Assembly (NCBI GenBank): GCA_030949405.1
Contig: JAUZSN010000002.1
Coordinates: 1,784,553 to 1,848,552, forward strand
From: Methylococcales bacterium
Lineage (GTDB): Bacteria; Pseudomonadota; Gammaproteobacteria; Methylococcales; Methylomonadaceae
DNA length: 64,000 bases
Reading direction: 5' to 3'
Part shown: one piece after another, positions 46,253-56,364 of the stretch
Layout: the number at the start of each line of letters is the position of its first letter
Position numbering within the stretch: position 1 is the stretch's first letter
Program-made: the position numbers and the translations under genes
The notes under the pieces: generated by a model
The model's input: the letters and a program-made list of their open reading frames with translations, nothing else
Told to the model about the DNA's origin: nothing
The model's database searches: none

Positions 46253-46660
46253 TTAAGCGGGTAAATCATTTTTAAGATTAAAAAATCGCCGAATTTTTTG
46301 CTTAACATCTATTAAAATACTCGCTTTTATTTCGTTAGTTTTTTCTTCATTAAAAAGTGTCATCATTTGCATATTATGCAATTTACGTTCTGTTAAAAGA
46401 GACTCGATATGCTCTAAAAAAACAGGATAACGGTGGAAATAAGGCTCAATGATTTGTTTATCTATTTCATAAACAATACTATCCACGATAGGGATAATGG
46501 TTGCATTACGGGGTTCACCCGTTAATAATGAGTTTTCGCCAAAGACATCACCGACTTTTAAGTGATCAATGGATTTAATATTTTCGTCTTTATTTTCAAT
46601 GATAACTGCCAGAATAATACCTTGGTATACGTCGTCAATAAATAGGTTGTTAATATCCAA
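46253..46660 (-). pseudogene. Fragment with a cyclic-nucleotide-binding (cNMP) domain
   Basis: This 135-residue reading frame lacks an ATG (only TTG) and has a stop two codons upstream. It contains the back half of a cNMP-binding domain: LKVGDVFGENSLLTGEPRNATII with the phosphate-binding-cassette pattern GE..LLTGEPR.A, then an ERKLHNMQMM helix. This matches the C-terminal domain attached to MscS-like mechanosensitive channels and Crp-like proteins, whose N-terminal parts are absent here. It is probably a remnant, flanked by two small mobile elements. A short stand-alone protein cannot be excluded. Confidence 0.6.
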
Positions 46661-46831
46661 AGTACACTAATGGAGATTAAGCGGGTAGATGGGTTATAAG
46701 CAATAACTTCAAAATAGTCCGTTCTAATTTTTTGGTAACAAAATATAAAAATGCCAAAAAAGAGGGTTGAAAAAATTAAGTCTTGATATTTTTTTGCATA
46801 GAAGGTGAGATAAAATAATTTTAGCGATGAC

Positions 46832-46896
46832 GACGACCAACTTAAGACGGGACATTACGGCTTAACCTCAACTTGCCCCGTCTTAAGTTGGTAGCC
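46832..46896. mobile_element. IS1-type MITE (65 bp) with 9-bp target duplication
   Basis: ACCAACTTAAGACGGG (46836-46851) is the perfect inverse of CCCGTCTTAAGTTGGT (46877-46892). The direct repeat AGCGATGAC flanks the element (46823-46831 and 46897-46905). Ends of the form GGCNACCAACTTAAG and a nine-base duplication suggest mobilisation by an IS1-family transposase. A related copy is at 62565-62686. The remaining sequence between the cNMP fragment and the next transporter gene (46661-46993) shows nothing else. Confidence 0.8.
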
Positions 46897-46993
46897 AGCG
46901 ATGACACTGTTGATAATTAAATTTATTTTAAAGTAACATAGCAAGTTTCCCTAATTTAAACGGTTGGGGGTTTATTATTTTTTGGGAGCGTTA

Positions 46994-47425
46994 ATGGAAA
47001 ATTTCACACCTTATGCCTCACTGGTTGGCGGCTTATTTATTGGGTTAAGTGCAACGATAATGTTGTTACTCAATGGTCGTATTACAGGTATTAGCGGAAT
47101 GGTTTCAGGTTTAATATCACCCGATAAAGGGGAGTCACTTTGGCGTTTAGCCTTTATTTTTGGGATGATGATAGGGGCAAGTGCTTTTGTTTTCTTTTTT
47201 CCTGAATCCTTTAGTGCGCGTGAAAATTTTTCGCCATTATTATTAATTATCGGGGGTTTTTTAGTTGGGTTTGGCACGCGTTTGGGCAATGGGTGTACCA
47301 GCGGTCATGGGGTTTGTGGTATCGCTCGTTTTTCGATACGTTCTTTAGTGGCAACTGTCGTTTTTATATTTTCAGGTGGATTATCTGTTTTTGTTATTCG
47401 ACATGTCATCGGTCTGTCGTCATGA
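46994..47425 (+). CDS. YeeE/YedE-family transporter subunit, first half
   Basis: This 143-residue membrane protein has about four helices and the signature GTRLGNGCTSGHGVCGIARF, the Cys-containing motif of YeeE/YedE (DUF395) proteins. Two-gene forms of this family form a transporter for thiosulfate or related sulfur species. The start is the ATG at 46994 (MENFTPYASLVGG). Its stop overlaps the partner's start (ATGA), so translation is coupled. Confidence 0.88.
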   Translation: MENFTPYASLVGGLFIGLSATIMLLLNGRITGISGMVSGLISPDKGESLWRLAFIFGMMIGASAFVFFFPESFSARENFSPLLLIIGGFLVGFGTRLGNGCTSGHGVCGIARFSIRSLVATVVFIFSGGLSVFVIRHVIGLSS

Positions 47426-47838
47426 AAAAAAATCTAGCGGCCTTAGTTGCAGGTTTTATTTTTGGCATAGGGTTGGCTCTTTCAAAAATGATTGACCCTA
47501 ACAAAGTGCTTAACTTTTTAGATGTGACAGGTCACTGGGATCCGAGTTTAGCCCTCGTAATGGGAGGGGCTTTACTGGTGACGACGATCAGTTTTAGATT
47601 GGTTTTAAAACGAAGCCAACCTATTTTTGATCTTAAATTTCGCATACCCACACGAACCGATATTGATCGGCCGTTAGTCATCGGTGCTTCTTTATTTGGT
47701 ATTGGCTGGGGCATTGCGGGGTTTTGTCCAGGGCCTGCACTCGCAAGTTTAGGGCTAGGCTTAGTGGACCCTGCTATTTTTATGCTTGCATTCGTGACAG
47801 GGTCTTGGTTGCAGGGTTATCTTTATCCTAAAAAATAA
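47422..47838 (+). CDS. YeeE/YedE-family transporter subunit, second half
   Basis: This 138-residue membrane protein starts MKKNLAALVAGFIFGIGLAL, with SKMIDPNKVLNFLD and the second family motif GIAGFCPGPALASLGLG. It pairs with the preceding gene as the two halves of a YeeE/YedE sulfur transporter. The start at 47422 overlaps the upstream stop by four bases; earlier codons in this frame read inside the neighbour. Its end is 11 bases from the convergent thyA stop. Confidence 0.88.
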   Translation: MKKNLAALVAGFIFGIGLALSKMIDPNKVLNFLDVTGHWDPSLALVMGGALLVTTISFRLVLKRSQPIFDLKFRIPTRTDIDRPLVIGASLFGIGWGIAGFCPGPALASLGLGLVDPAIFMLAFVTGSWLQGYLYPKK

Positions 47839-47848
47839 CCCCCAGATT

Positions 47849-48682
47849 TTAAATTGAAATAGGGGCTTTAATCGCAGGATGCGGATTGTAATGGGTTATT
47901 TCAAAATCATTATAATGGTAATCAAAAATAGAATCGGGTTTACGTTTAATGATTAATTGAGGCAGTGCCTTGGGTTGGCGTTGTCGTTGTTGTTGCGCTT
48001 GTTCTAAATGATTTAAATACAAATGTACATCGCCGCCTGTCCAAATAAAATCCCCTAAAGCTAATCCTGTTTGCTGGGCGACCATCTGTGTTAATAAGGC
48101 ATAACTGGCAATATTAAAGGGCAGTCCTAAAAAAGTGTCACAAGAGCGTTGATACAGTTGACACGATAATTTTCCATCGGCAACATAAAATTGAAAGAGG
48201 GCGTGGCAAGCCGCTAAGGCCATTTTTCCTTGCTTGACATTAGCTTGTGGAGTAATGGATTCATCAGGTAAATCGGCTACATTCCATGCAGATACAATGA
48301 TTCGTCGACTATTAGGGGTTTGCTTTAATTGCTGCATAATTTGGGCTATTTGATCAATTTTTTCCCCATTTGGTGACGACCATGAACGCCATTGTTCGCC
48401 ATAAACAGGCCCTAAGTTTCCTTGCTCATCCGCCCAGCCATTCCATATTTTAACGTCGTGTTGATGTAAATAATCGAGTTGGGTATCCCCTTTTAAAAAC
48501 CACAGTAATTCATGAATAATGGATTTTAAATGGACTTTTTTAGTGGTCAATAAAGGAAAGCCTGCTTGCAAATCAAAACGCATTTGATGCCCAAAGATAG
48601 AGCGTGTACCGCTGCCCGTTCGGTCGCCTTTTAGTGCGCCATCGGTTAAGATTTTTTCCAGAAGTTGTAAATATTGTTGCAT
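47849..48682 (-). CDS. thyA: ThyA, thymidylate synthase
   Basis: This 277-residue enzyme methylates dUMP to dTMP using methylenetetrahydrofolate. The catalytic Cys is in [13 protein letters not shown]; arginine and phosphate contacts are in [18 protein letters not shown] and the nucleotide site in [13 protein letters not shown] stretch rich in Gln ([16 protein letters not shown]) is unusual but inside a tolerant loop. It is convergent with the transporter genes. Confidence 0.98.
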   Translation of the reverse strand: MQQYLQLLEKILTDGALKGDRTGSGTRSIFGHQMRFDLQAGFPLLTTKKVHLKSIIHELLWFLKGDTQLDYLHQHDVKIWNGWADEQGNLGPVYGEQWRSWSSPNGEKIDQIAQIMQQLKQTPNSRRIIVSAWNVADLPDESITPQANVKQGKMALAACHALFQFYVADGKLSCQLYQRSCDTFLGLPFNIASYALLTQMVAQQTGLALGDFIWTGGDVHLYLNHLEQAQQQRQRQPKALPQLIIKRKPDSIFDYHYNDFEITHYNPHPAIKAPISI

Positions 48683-48957
48683 AGTTTTAAACGTAATTTA
48701 GGGAATGAAGGTCGTTTAGCTTTAAATTATGTTTAATAGTTTAAAGTGGGAATATTATAACGTTTATACGGTTTTAAATGAGGCGTTAGGGGGTAAAAAA
48801 TTCTCCTATAATAGAACGATACGTTAGTGTATTGATTTAGGGATTGAAAAAAAATAATTTTTCTCATATCCTCAGTTACAATATTATAAACTCAGTTTAG
48901 AATCGAATAGTTTTATTGCGCCTAACGTATAAATAAACACAACGAAATGAGGATTGT

Positions 48958-50496
48958 ATGAAAATTGGTATTCCAAAAGAAATCCATAAAGGTGAAAAGC
49001 GGGTTGCCACAACGCCCGAGGCCGCTGAAAAAATTATAAAAATGGGCTTTGAGATCAGCGTTGAATCAGGAGCAGGGGAGGCTGCCGATATTTCTAATGA
49101 AGCTTATCAAGAAGTGGGGGTGAAAATTGTTAAAACCAGTAAAGCCTTATGGAAAAATGCGGACATCGTAATGAAGGTTCGTCCCCCAGAAAATAGTGAG
49201 ACGGGTTTATTAAAAGAAGGCAGTACCTTAATTAGCTTTATTTGGCCCGCACAAAATAAAGCATTAATGAAGAAGCTATCATCCAAAAAAGTGACTGTTT
49301 TAGCCATTGATAGTGTGCCACGAATTTCGAGGGCGCAAAAACTGGACGGGTTAAGCTCAATGGCAAACATTGCAGGTTATCGGGCGGTTATTGAAGCAGC
49401 GCAGCATTTTGGACGTTTTTTTACAGGGCAAATTACCGCTGCAGGTAAAGTTAATCCCGCTAAAGTTATGGTTATTGGTGCAGGTGTGGCAGGACTTGCT
49501 GCTATTGGGACGGCTAAAAGTATGGGGGCAATTGTTAGGGCCTTTGATACGCGCCCCGAAGTGAAAGAACAAATTGAAAGCATGGATGCTGAATTTTTAA
49601 TGCTGGATTTTAAAGAGGAAGGTTCGGGGGCTGGCGGCTATGCTAAAACCATGTCAAAAGAATTTATTGACGCGGAAATGGCCTTGTTTGCACGTCAAGC
49701 AATGGAGGTGGATATTATTATTACCACCGCGTTGATCCCTGGTAAACCTGCGCCTGAATTGATTACAACGGGTATGGTTGAATCGATGAAAGCGGGGAGT
49801 GTGATTGTTGATCTTGCCGCCGAGCGAGGCGGGAACTGTGCTTTAACTGAAAAAGATAAGGTGGTGGTTAAGTATGGGGTAACGATTATTGGTTACACGA
49901 ATTTACCCAGTCGTTTGGCCAATCAATCCAGTCAACTGTATTCCACTAATTTGCGTCATTTATTAACGGAATTAACCCCTGAAAAAGACGGTCATATTAA
50001 TGTTAACATGGAAGATGAGGTGATTCGTGGGGCAACGGTGATTAAAGAAGGAAAAATCACATGGCCACCCCCGCCGCCTAAAATTTCAGTCGCGCCACCG
50101 CCTCAAACAGAAGTTCCTGCTATTAATGAGGAGCCTAAAAAATCATGGATTCCTGACTCTGTAAAACCTTTTTTACCCGTTATCATTGGAGGGGCTATTT
50201 TATTTGGAGTCGGGTCGGTTGCCCCTGCCTCTTTTATGTCGCATTTTACTGTTTTTATTCTGGCTTGTTTTATAGGTTATCAAGTTATTTGGAGTGTTTC
50301 GGCCTCCCTTCATACGCCCTTAATGAGTGTGACAAATGCGATCAGCGGTATTATTGTTGTGGGGGCATTGGTACAAATTTCTGCAACAGGATTTTGGATT
50401 AGTCTCTTTTCAGGACTGGCCATTTTAATTGCTGCAATCAATATTTCAGGGGGCTTTTTAGTGACGCGCCGTATGCTTGAAATGTTTAGAAAATAA
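48958..50496 (+). CDS. pntA: PntA, NAD(P) transhydrogenase subunit alpha
   Basis: This 512-residue subunit combines the NAD(H)-binding domain I (residues 1 to about 375: [20 protein letters not shown], the Rossmann loop [32 protein letters not shown]) with a Pro-rich linker ([13 protein letters not shown]) and about four membrane helices (from about 405). With PntB it drives hydride transfer from NADH to NADP+ using proton force, giving NADPH. It starts 275 bases after thyA's start (divergent) and is followed closely by pntB. Confidence 0.97.
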   Translation: MKIGIPKEIHKGEKRVATTPEAAEKIIKMGFEISVESGAGEAADISNEAYQEVGVKIVKTSKALWKNADIVMKVRPPENSETGLLKEGSTLISFIWPAQNKALMKKLSSKKVTVLAIDSVPRISRAQKLDGLSSMANIAGYRAVIEAAQHFGRFFTGQITAAGKVNPAKVMVIGAGVAGLAAIGTAKSMGAIVRAFDTRPEVKEQIESMDAEFLMLDFKEEGSGAGGYAKTMSKEFIDAEMALFARQAMEVDIIITTALIPGKPAPELITTGMVESMKAGSVIVDLAAERGGNCALTEKDKVVVKYGVTIIGYTNLPSRLANQSSQLYSTNLRHLLTELTPEKDGHINVNMEDEVIRGATVIKEGKITWPPPPPKISVAPPPQTEVPAINEEPKKSWIPDSVKPFLPVIIGGAILFGVGSVAPASFMSHFTVFILACFIGYQVIWSVSASLHTPLMSVTNAISGIIVVGALVQISATGFWISLFSGLAILIAAINISGGFLVTRRMLEMFRK

Positions 50497-50509
50497 CGGA
50501 GATAGAATC

Positions 50510-51898
50510 ATGTCAGAAAGTTTAGTTTCAATGTCTTATGTTGCGGCATCCATTTTATTCATTTTAAGTTTAAGTGGGTTAAGCAACCAAGAAACTGCAC
50601 GGCGAGGTAATTACTACGGGATGGTAGGGATGGTGATTGCCATTTTAGCCACCGTGTTAAGTGATGCGGTGACCTCGTATGCCATTTTAATCATTGCTTT
50701 AATTGTGGGTGGCTTTATTGGTACTAAAGCGGCTTTAAATGTTGAAATGACCCAGATGCCTGAGTTAGTCGCCTTAATGCACAGCTTAGTAGGAATGGCG
50801 GCAGTCTTAGTGGGGTATGCTAATTTTATGGACAGTACCTTAGTTTTGGAAGGGGCTGAAAAAACCATTCATGAAGTAGAAATTTATATCGGTATCTTAA
50901 TTGGTGCGGTTACTTTTTCAGGTTCAGTGATTGCGTTTGGAAAATTATGCGGAAAAATTTCAGGTAAACCTGTTTTGTTACCTATGCGACATGGGTTAAA
51001 TCTCGGTATTTTAGTAGCGTGTATTGGGTTGGGAACTCTATTTTTAGACGGTGCCGAAGACGGGGGCGGTACGATTGCATTAATCTTAATGACCTTGATT
51101 GCATTAGCTTTTGGGGTTCACATGGTGATGGCAATTGGGGGCGCTGATATGCCTGTTGTTGTCTCTATGCTGAATAGTTACTCAGGTTGGGCAGCGGCAG
51201 CCACAGGTTTTATGTTAAGCAATGATTTGTTGATTGTAACAGGGGCCTTAGTGGGGAGTAGCGGGGCCATTTTAAGCTATATCATGTGCCGTGCAATGAA
51301 TCGACATTTTTTAAGTGTGATAGCGGGCGGATTTGGTTCGGCAGGAGGCGAGGCGGCTGAAGTTGAAGGCGATGTTCAGCCCATTGATGTGTCTGAAACG
51401 GCGCAACTCTTAGCTGAAGCTAAAAATATTATGATTATCCCAGGCTATGGAATGGCAGTGGCACAAGCACAGCATACGGTTAATGAAATGACTAAATTAC
51501 TACGCAATGAAGGTAAAACAGTCAGTTTTGGTATTCATCCTGTTGCAGGGCGAATGCCCGGTCACATGAATGTTTTATTAGCCGAAGCCAAAGTTCCGTA
51601 CGATATTGTGTTTGAAATGGATGAAATTAATGACGATTTTGATAAAATTGATGTCACTATTGTGATTGGTGCCAACGATATTGTTAATCCTTCTGCACTA
51701 GATGATCCAAACAGCCCGATTGCAGGAATGCCCGTATTAGAATGTTGGAAAGGTCAGACCACTATTGTGTTAAAACGTAGCATGGCATCAGGGTATGCGG
51801 GAGTGGGTAATCCTTTGTTTGTTTTAGAGAATACACGAATGTTATTTGGTGATGCGAATGACAGTATGCAAGCTGTTTTAAAAGAATTACAAAATTAA
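50510..51898 (+). CDS. pntB: PntB, NAD(P) transhydrogenase subunit beta
   Basis: This 462-residue subunit has the membrane domain II (residues 1 to about 270, with [37 protein letters not shown] and the functional His of that motif) and the NADP(H)-binding domain III ([66 protein letters not shown]). The start at 50510 follows a GGAG box and lies 14 bases after the pntA stop. The pair forms an operon. Confidence 0.97.
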   Translation: MSESLVSMSYVAASILFILSLSGLSNQETARRGNYYGMVGMVIAILATVLSDAVTSYAILIIALIVGGFIGTKAALNVEMTQMPELVALMHSLVGMAAVLVGYANFMDSTLVLEGAEKTIHEVEIYIGILIGAVTFSGSVIAFGKLCGKISGKPVLLPMRHGLNLGILVACIGLGTLFLDGAEDGGGTIALILMTLIALAFGVHMVMAIGGADMPVVVSMLNSYSGWAAAATGFMLSNDLLIVTGALVGSSGAILSYIMCRAMNRHFLSVIAGGFGSAGGEAAEVEGDVQPIDVSETAQLLAEAKNIMIIPGYGMAVAQAQHTVNEMTKLLRNEGKTVSFGIHPVAGRMPGHMNVLLAEAKVPYDIVFEMDEINDDFDKIDVTIVIGANDIVNPSALDDPNSPIAGMPVLECWKGQTTIVLKRSMASGYAGVGNPLFVLENTRMLFGDANDSMQAVLKELQN

Positions 51899-51970
51899 GC
51901 TGTTTTAGGTGCGTTGTGTTGATATTTTTGGGATGAATATCAACTAATTGTAATCTTTTTAATGAGAGTC

Positions 51971-51990
51971 ACTCTACTTACGAGTAGAGT
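51971..51990. terminator. Hairpin after pntB
   Basis: ACTCTACT (51971-51978) and AGTAGAGT (51983-51990) form a perfect eight-base stem with a TACG loop about 70 bases after the pntB stop. A T-rich stretch follows after about ten bases, so it is a weak or atypical terminator. Confidence 0.45.
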
Positions 51991-52035
51991 AATAACCTAT
52001 GATTTTTTTCAAGTTTCTGATGATGGATTTATCCA

Positions 52036-54729
52036 ATGAATACCAAAGATTTTGTTGAGCAACTTTATCGAATATATTTAGGGCGAGGCTCCCTAGAGGG
52101 AGAAAGTTTATTTTGGGTTGATAAAATTGATAAGCAGGTGGCGACTGCTTTTGAAGTGACCGAGGTTTTTATCAATGATGCTTATTTTACGGAAACCGTG
52201 GTTCCTATTGCTCGGCTTTATTTTACAATTTTTGAACGTCTTCCTGATGTTACAGGGCTTTTATTTTGGATAGAGAAATTTAACCAAGGAATTTCACTAG
52301 ATGATATTGCGAGTGCCCTTTTAACGTCTTCTGAATTTGACACAAGCTATTCACATTTATCAGGGAATGAGGCCTACTTAAAGCAACTTTATAGTAATAC
52401 GTTTGATCATTTACCCAATTCAAATGAACTTACTTTTTTATTAAATGCGCTTGATAAGGGGTTGCAATGGAATGATTTAGTCATCAGGGCCTCGAAATTG
52501 CCAGAATTTGAAAAAAATCATGGTGAAAAAATAAATATAACCTTAAAGTATTTTTCTATTTTAGGTCGAGAGCCAACAGATCAAGAGTTGAGTGAAGCCA
52601 TCGAAGAAAGTGACCCCGTTGCTCTTATTGGTCGTCTTTATTTGAATGATGATTATAAAGGGGAACCTATTCCTCATTTAATTAGTAAAGGAACGGTGAT
52701 TGGCAGTGGTGCTATTGCTGACGCGACCGTTTTTATTGATAAAAATGATAATGATCTATTGGATGAGGGCGAACTTTCTACTAAAACAGATAATTCAGGT
52801 CGCTGGTCATTTGTAGGGGATGAAACGTTTGAAGGAAAGATAGTGGCTTTTGGCGGGATTGATATTTCAACCAGCCAATTAGTAGAAGGAACGGTAACGG
52901 TTGAGGGGGGGACTTCGATTATTCAAACGACGACTAAACCGCTTAGCAGTTCTTTACGTTATACCACAGGCTCTGTTCCGCCTGTTGATGAAAATACGAT
53001 TACGGTTAGAGAGCCTCAAATCTTGCGTATTTTCGTGACCTTTGACGAACCTATCCAAATAGAAACAATCCCCGTCATAAGTATTAATAATGGCACCAGT
53101 GATGTGATTAGTTTTGCGAGTATGGCAAATATTAGTAACATTACCTATTATTATGATTTAGCCGTTCCATCGGGGGATTTTACGGGAACAGTTATTATTA
53201 ATACCAAAGCGGTGCAGACCGAAACGATTACAGACGTTATTGCTACAAATACGTTATTTGTGGTTGATAATGCCCCCGCTTTGACCTCAGAAGATGTGGC
53301 TTTTGCGATTGATGAAAATAGTGGGGCAGGTCAGGCAGTTTACTCCATTGTCTCTAATGATGTTAATGCCCTGTATAGTTTAAAAAACACAGGCGATCGT
53401 GATTTTTTCTCTGTTGACGGTAGTACAGGTATCGTAAGGCTTATTAGTAATCCTGATTTTGAAACTAAGCCCGATTATCGTTTTACCGCCGTGAGTAGTG
53501 ATACCGCTGGAAATAAGAATGAAAGAGCGGTGACCTTAAAAATTAATGACGTTGATGAGATCGTACCTACTGTCAGTGCCGTAAGTTCAACAACAGCGGA
53601 TGGAAGTTATAAAGTAGGGGATGTGATTGCAGTTACCGTGGCGTTTAGTGAGATAATTTTCGTGACAGGAACCCCGACATTAACCTTAAAAATTGGCGAA
53701 ATTGAAAAAACAATTAATTATCTTTCAGGGGCGGGTAGTAATACATTAACATTTGATTATATCGTGGCTGCTGAGGATGCAACGAGCGATTTAGATTATG
53801 CGAGTACAGCCGCATTAGGTTTAAATGGCGGTTCAATTAAAGATGAATCAGGAAATGATGCGATCTTAACCTTAGCGGTGCTAGCCTCAGCTAAGTCATT
53901 AGCAGGAAGTAAAGCGATTGTTTTAGATAACGTCGCGCCTTTATTAACCACGGAAGGGCGTTTACCTATAGACGGGGCGACAGGAATCACCGTTGATAGT
54001 AATATTACTTTAACCTTTAATGAAGATATTGCCGTAGGAACCAGTAATATTACACTCACCAGTGGCTCGGATAATATAGTGATTACTGAATCTGAATTAT
54101 CCGTGAGTGGCAAAGTATTAACAATCAACCCGAATAATGATTTAGGGAAGGGTTTGTCAACGTATGATGTTGTTATTGGAGCAGGTTCGATAACGGATCT
54201 TGCAGGAAACCCTTATGCGGGTTTATCAGCGAATAACTATTCTTTTGAGACGGCAATTAATACTAATATCGTTGTCTTTGATATGACGACAGGTAACAGC
54301 TCATCCCATAGTAACCGAACCTTTAAGACCAATGTTGATTATAAGCTCTATATAAAGGTTAATAGTAATTCTGATGTCTTTACGACAATCACGCCATGGA
54401 CAGGAGGTGCAAATTTAGGCGCAGGGGATGAAATAATTTTAGTCGGTAGTGGTGGAGCTCCTGTCCAAGGTGTCAATATGAATACAGTTTTATCAAAGGG
54501 AAAATTAACTGTTTTAAAAAATAAAATAGAATGGATAACGATTGTTAATGAGGCTGCTGTTGATGGAGTGGCGATGGTGTTAAATAAAAGTGGTATAGCA
54601 ACAAGATTATTTAGTATAGGTACCAATAAATCAGGGTTATGGAATGGAAGTGCCCATATAGAGCTGGTCGGTAACGATTACAAAATAAACATGCCAGCGG
54701 GTATTTTGAGTTCTCAAGGACTCATATAA
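52036..54729 (+). CDS. Large surface protein: DUF4214, cadherin-like and Ig-like domains
   Basis: This 897-residue protein has no N-terminal signal peptide. Residues 1-165 are repeats of the DUF4214 type (FVEQLYRIYLGRGSLEGESL, RLYFTIFERLPDVTGLLFWI). A calcium-binding-like loop DKNDNDLLDEGE lies near 235. A cadherin-like module covers about 415-500 (AIDENSGAGQAVYSIVSND). Bacterial Ig-like modules follow at about 500-740 (PIDGATGITVDSNITLTFNE, DLAGNPYAGLS). Proteins with DUF4214 and such repeats are usually exported by type I secretion and act as adhesins or surface-layer proteins. No transporter genes are adjacent. Confidence 0.8.
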   Translation: MNTKDFVEQLYRIYLGRGSLEGESLFWVDKIDKQVATAFEVTEVFINDAYFTETVVPIARLYFTIFERLPDVTGLLFWIEKFNQGISLDDIASALLTSSEFDTSYSHLSGNEAYLKQLYSNTFDHLPNSNELTFLLNALDKGLQWNDLVIRASKLPEFEKNHGEKINITLKYFSILGREPTDQELSEAIEESDPVALIGRLYLNDDYKGEPIPHLISKGTVIGSGAIADATVFIDKNDNDLLDEGELSTKTDNSGRWSFVGDETFEGKIVAFGGIDISTSQLVEGTVTVEGGTSIIQTTTKPLSSSLRYTTGSVPPVDENTITVREPQILRIFVTFDEPIQIETIPVISINNGTSDVISFASMANISNITYYYDLAVPSGDFTGTVIINTKAVQTETITDVIATNTLFVVDNAPALTSEDVAFAIDENSGAGQAVYSIVSNDVNALYSLKNTGDRDFFSVDGSTGIVRLISNPDFETKPDYRFTAVSSDTAGNKNERAVTLKINDVDEIVPTVSAVSSTTADGSYKVGDVIAVTVAFSEIIFVTGTPTLTLKIGEIEKTINYLSGAGSNTLTFDYIVAAEDATSDLDYASTAALGLNGGSIKDESGNDAILTLAVLASAKSLAGSKAIVLDNVAPLLTTEGRLPIDGATGITVDSNITLTFNEDIAVGTSNITLTSGSDNIVITESELSVSGKVLTINPNNDLGKGLSTYDVVIGAGSITDLAGNPYAGLSANNYSFETAINTNIVVFDMTTGNSSSHSNRTFKTNVDYKLYIKVNSNSDVFTTITPWTGGANLGAGDEIILVGSGGAPVQGVNMNTVLSKGKLTVLKNKIEWITIVNEAAVDGVAMVLNKSGIATRLFSIGTNKSGLWNGSAHIELVGNDYKINMPAGILSSQGLI

Positions 54730-54827
54730 AAGTACGAATATAGTTTTTCGTAATGACTTATTTTTCATGTTATTAATTTAGACAGAGACGCGAGTCGTTG
54801 CATATTTTAAAAAAATAGGAGAATGTC

Positions 54828-55252
54828 ATGATAGAAACGGAATACATACTCGGCGGCTTTTTGGCTTTATTATTAGTCGTTACTTATATTCTAGGGCGGA
54901 AACGGTTTGCTAAAAAAGAAGCCCGCTTATTAGAAAAAGAAACCATTGCCGCCAAAGAAATAACGCCAGAACCTATTATAGCGTCAGAAATTGAACCCCG
55001 ATTGAAACTAAGTTAACGTTAGATCCTGTAATAGAAGTCATCGCTAAACCGAATTTACAAACGAAATACGCAACTAAAATAGATAAAAACCTTCCTCAAG
55101 ATTCAATGTTAAGACGGCATTATTTAACGCATGTTCGTTCTATTATCGAATCTGAACAGGCTGAGCGGCCAGAAGACTCGGCTTTAAAACACCATTATGA
55201 CACTATGATTGATGCGAAAGTGGAACAATATTTATTTGATCTTTCCCCATAA
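54828..55252 (+). pseudogene. Small membrane protein with a frameshift in a C-run
   Basis: The first frame (54828-55016) gives a one-helix protein (IETEYILGGFLALLLVVTY, then a basic/acidic tail). A second frame continues to a TAA at 55250-55252, encoding TKLTLDPVIEVIAKPN ... RRHYLTHVRSIIESE ... KVEQYLFDLSP. The two join without loss at a CCCC run (54996-54999) if one C is added, giving about 141 residues. The frameshift may be genuine or an error. No family is recognised. It follows the DUF4214 protein by 98 bases. Confidence 0.65.
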
Positions 55253-55285
55253 TTATTTATCTAAATTCCTCACTTGTTATCGTGT

Positions 55286-55314
55286 TCAGAGTACAGTAAT
55301 TAACTGTACTCTGA
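55286..55314. promoter_or_regulatory. Palindromic hairpin upstream of cysD
   Basis: TCAGAGTACAGT (55286-55297) is the perfect inverse of ACTGTACTCTGA (55303-55314) around AATTA. It follows the small membrane gene by about 33 bases and precedes cysD by 125. No T-run follows. It may be a terminator for the upstream gene or an operator for cysD. Confidence 0.45.
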
Positions 55315-55439
55315 GCATTGATTTCTTCAGATGATGCTTTTGTGTTGATTAATAATTTTCATCACACTATAGCTTTCATCCTCGGTTCAAATTAGAATAG
55401 TTCGTTTACTCACTTTTTTCTGTTCTTTACGGATATTCC

Positions 55440-56348
55440 ATGACTGATTATAAATTAACCCACCTTAAACAATTGGAAGCTGAAAGTATCCATATTATTC
55501 GTGAAGTGGCCGCTGAATTTGAGCGACCTGTGATGCTTTATTCCGTAGGTAAAGATTCTGCGGTAATGCTGCATTTAGCGATGAAAGCTTTTTATCCAGG
55601 AAAACTGCCCTTTCCATTAATGCACGTTGATACGACATGGAAATTTAAGGAAATGATTTCTTTTCGTGATAAATTGATTGACGATTTAGGCTTAGAGTTA
55701 TTAGTCCATAGTAATCAAGAAGGGATAGATCAAGGGGTCGGGCCTTTTACGCATGGAAGTAAAAAGCATACGGATGTGATGAAAACCGATGCGTTAAAAC
55801 AAGGCTTAAATAAATATAAGTTTGATGCCGCTTTTGGCGGTGCGCGGCGTGATGAAGAAAAATCACGAGCAAAGGAACGGGTTTATTCGTTTAGAGATAA
55901 AAATCATCGTTGGGATCCTAAGAATCAACGGCCTGAGTTATGGAATATTTATAATGGTAAATTAGATCAGGATGAAAGTATTCGTGTTTTTCCGTTATCA
56001 AATTGGACTGAATTAGATATTTGGCAATATATTTATTTAGAAAATATTCCGATTGTACCGTTATATTTTGCTAAAGAACGTCCTGTGGTTGAGAAAGATG
56101 GGATGTTAATAATGGTTGATGATGAGCGTATGCCCATTGGTGAAAATGAAAAAGTTGAAATGAAAATGGTTCGTTTTCGCACATTAGGTTGTTACCCTTT
56201 AACGGGGGCGGTGGAATCCACGGCAACAACGTTGCCTGAAATTATTCAAGAAATGTTATTAACCACAACCTCTGAGCGGCAAGGGCGTTTAATTGACCAT
56301 GACCAATCTGGGTCTATGGAACAGAAAAAGCGTGAAGGGTATTTTTAA
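55440..56348 (+). CDS. cysD: CysD, sulfate adenylyltransferase subunit 2
   Basis: This 302-residue ATP-sulfurylase subunit has the PP-loop [14 protein letters not shown] and family motifs [31 protein letters not shown] and [15 protein letters not shown]. With the GTPase CysN it makes adenosine phosphosulfate (APS) from sulfate and ATP. cysD and cysN are usually directly adjacent; here three unrelated genes sit between them. The normal length and all motifs suggest it is functional. Confidence 0.97.
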   Translation: MTDYKLTHLKQLEAESIHIIREVAAEFERPVMLYSVGKDSAVMLHLAMKAFYPGKLPFPLMHVDTTWKFKEMISFRDKLIDDLGLELLVHSNQEGIDQGVGPFTHGSKKHTDVMKTDALKQGLNKYKFDAAFGGARRDEEKSRAKERVYSFRDKNHRWDPKNQRPELWNIYNGKLDQDESIRVFPLSNWTELDIWQYIYLENIPIVPLYFAKERPVVEKDGMLIMVDDERMPIGENEKVEMKMVRFRTLGCYPLTGAVESTATTLPEIIQEMLLTTTSERQGRLIDHDQSGSMEQKKREGYF

Positions 56349-56364
56349 TTTTAATTGGTGAAGA

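Noticed and set aside
49107-49583. Four overlapping frames inside pntA
   Set aside because: They are shadows of the Ala/Gly/Val-rich Rossmann region of PntA.
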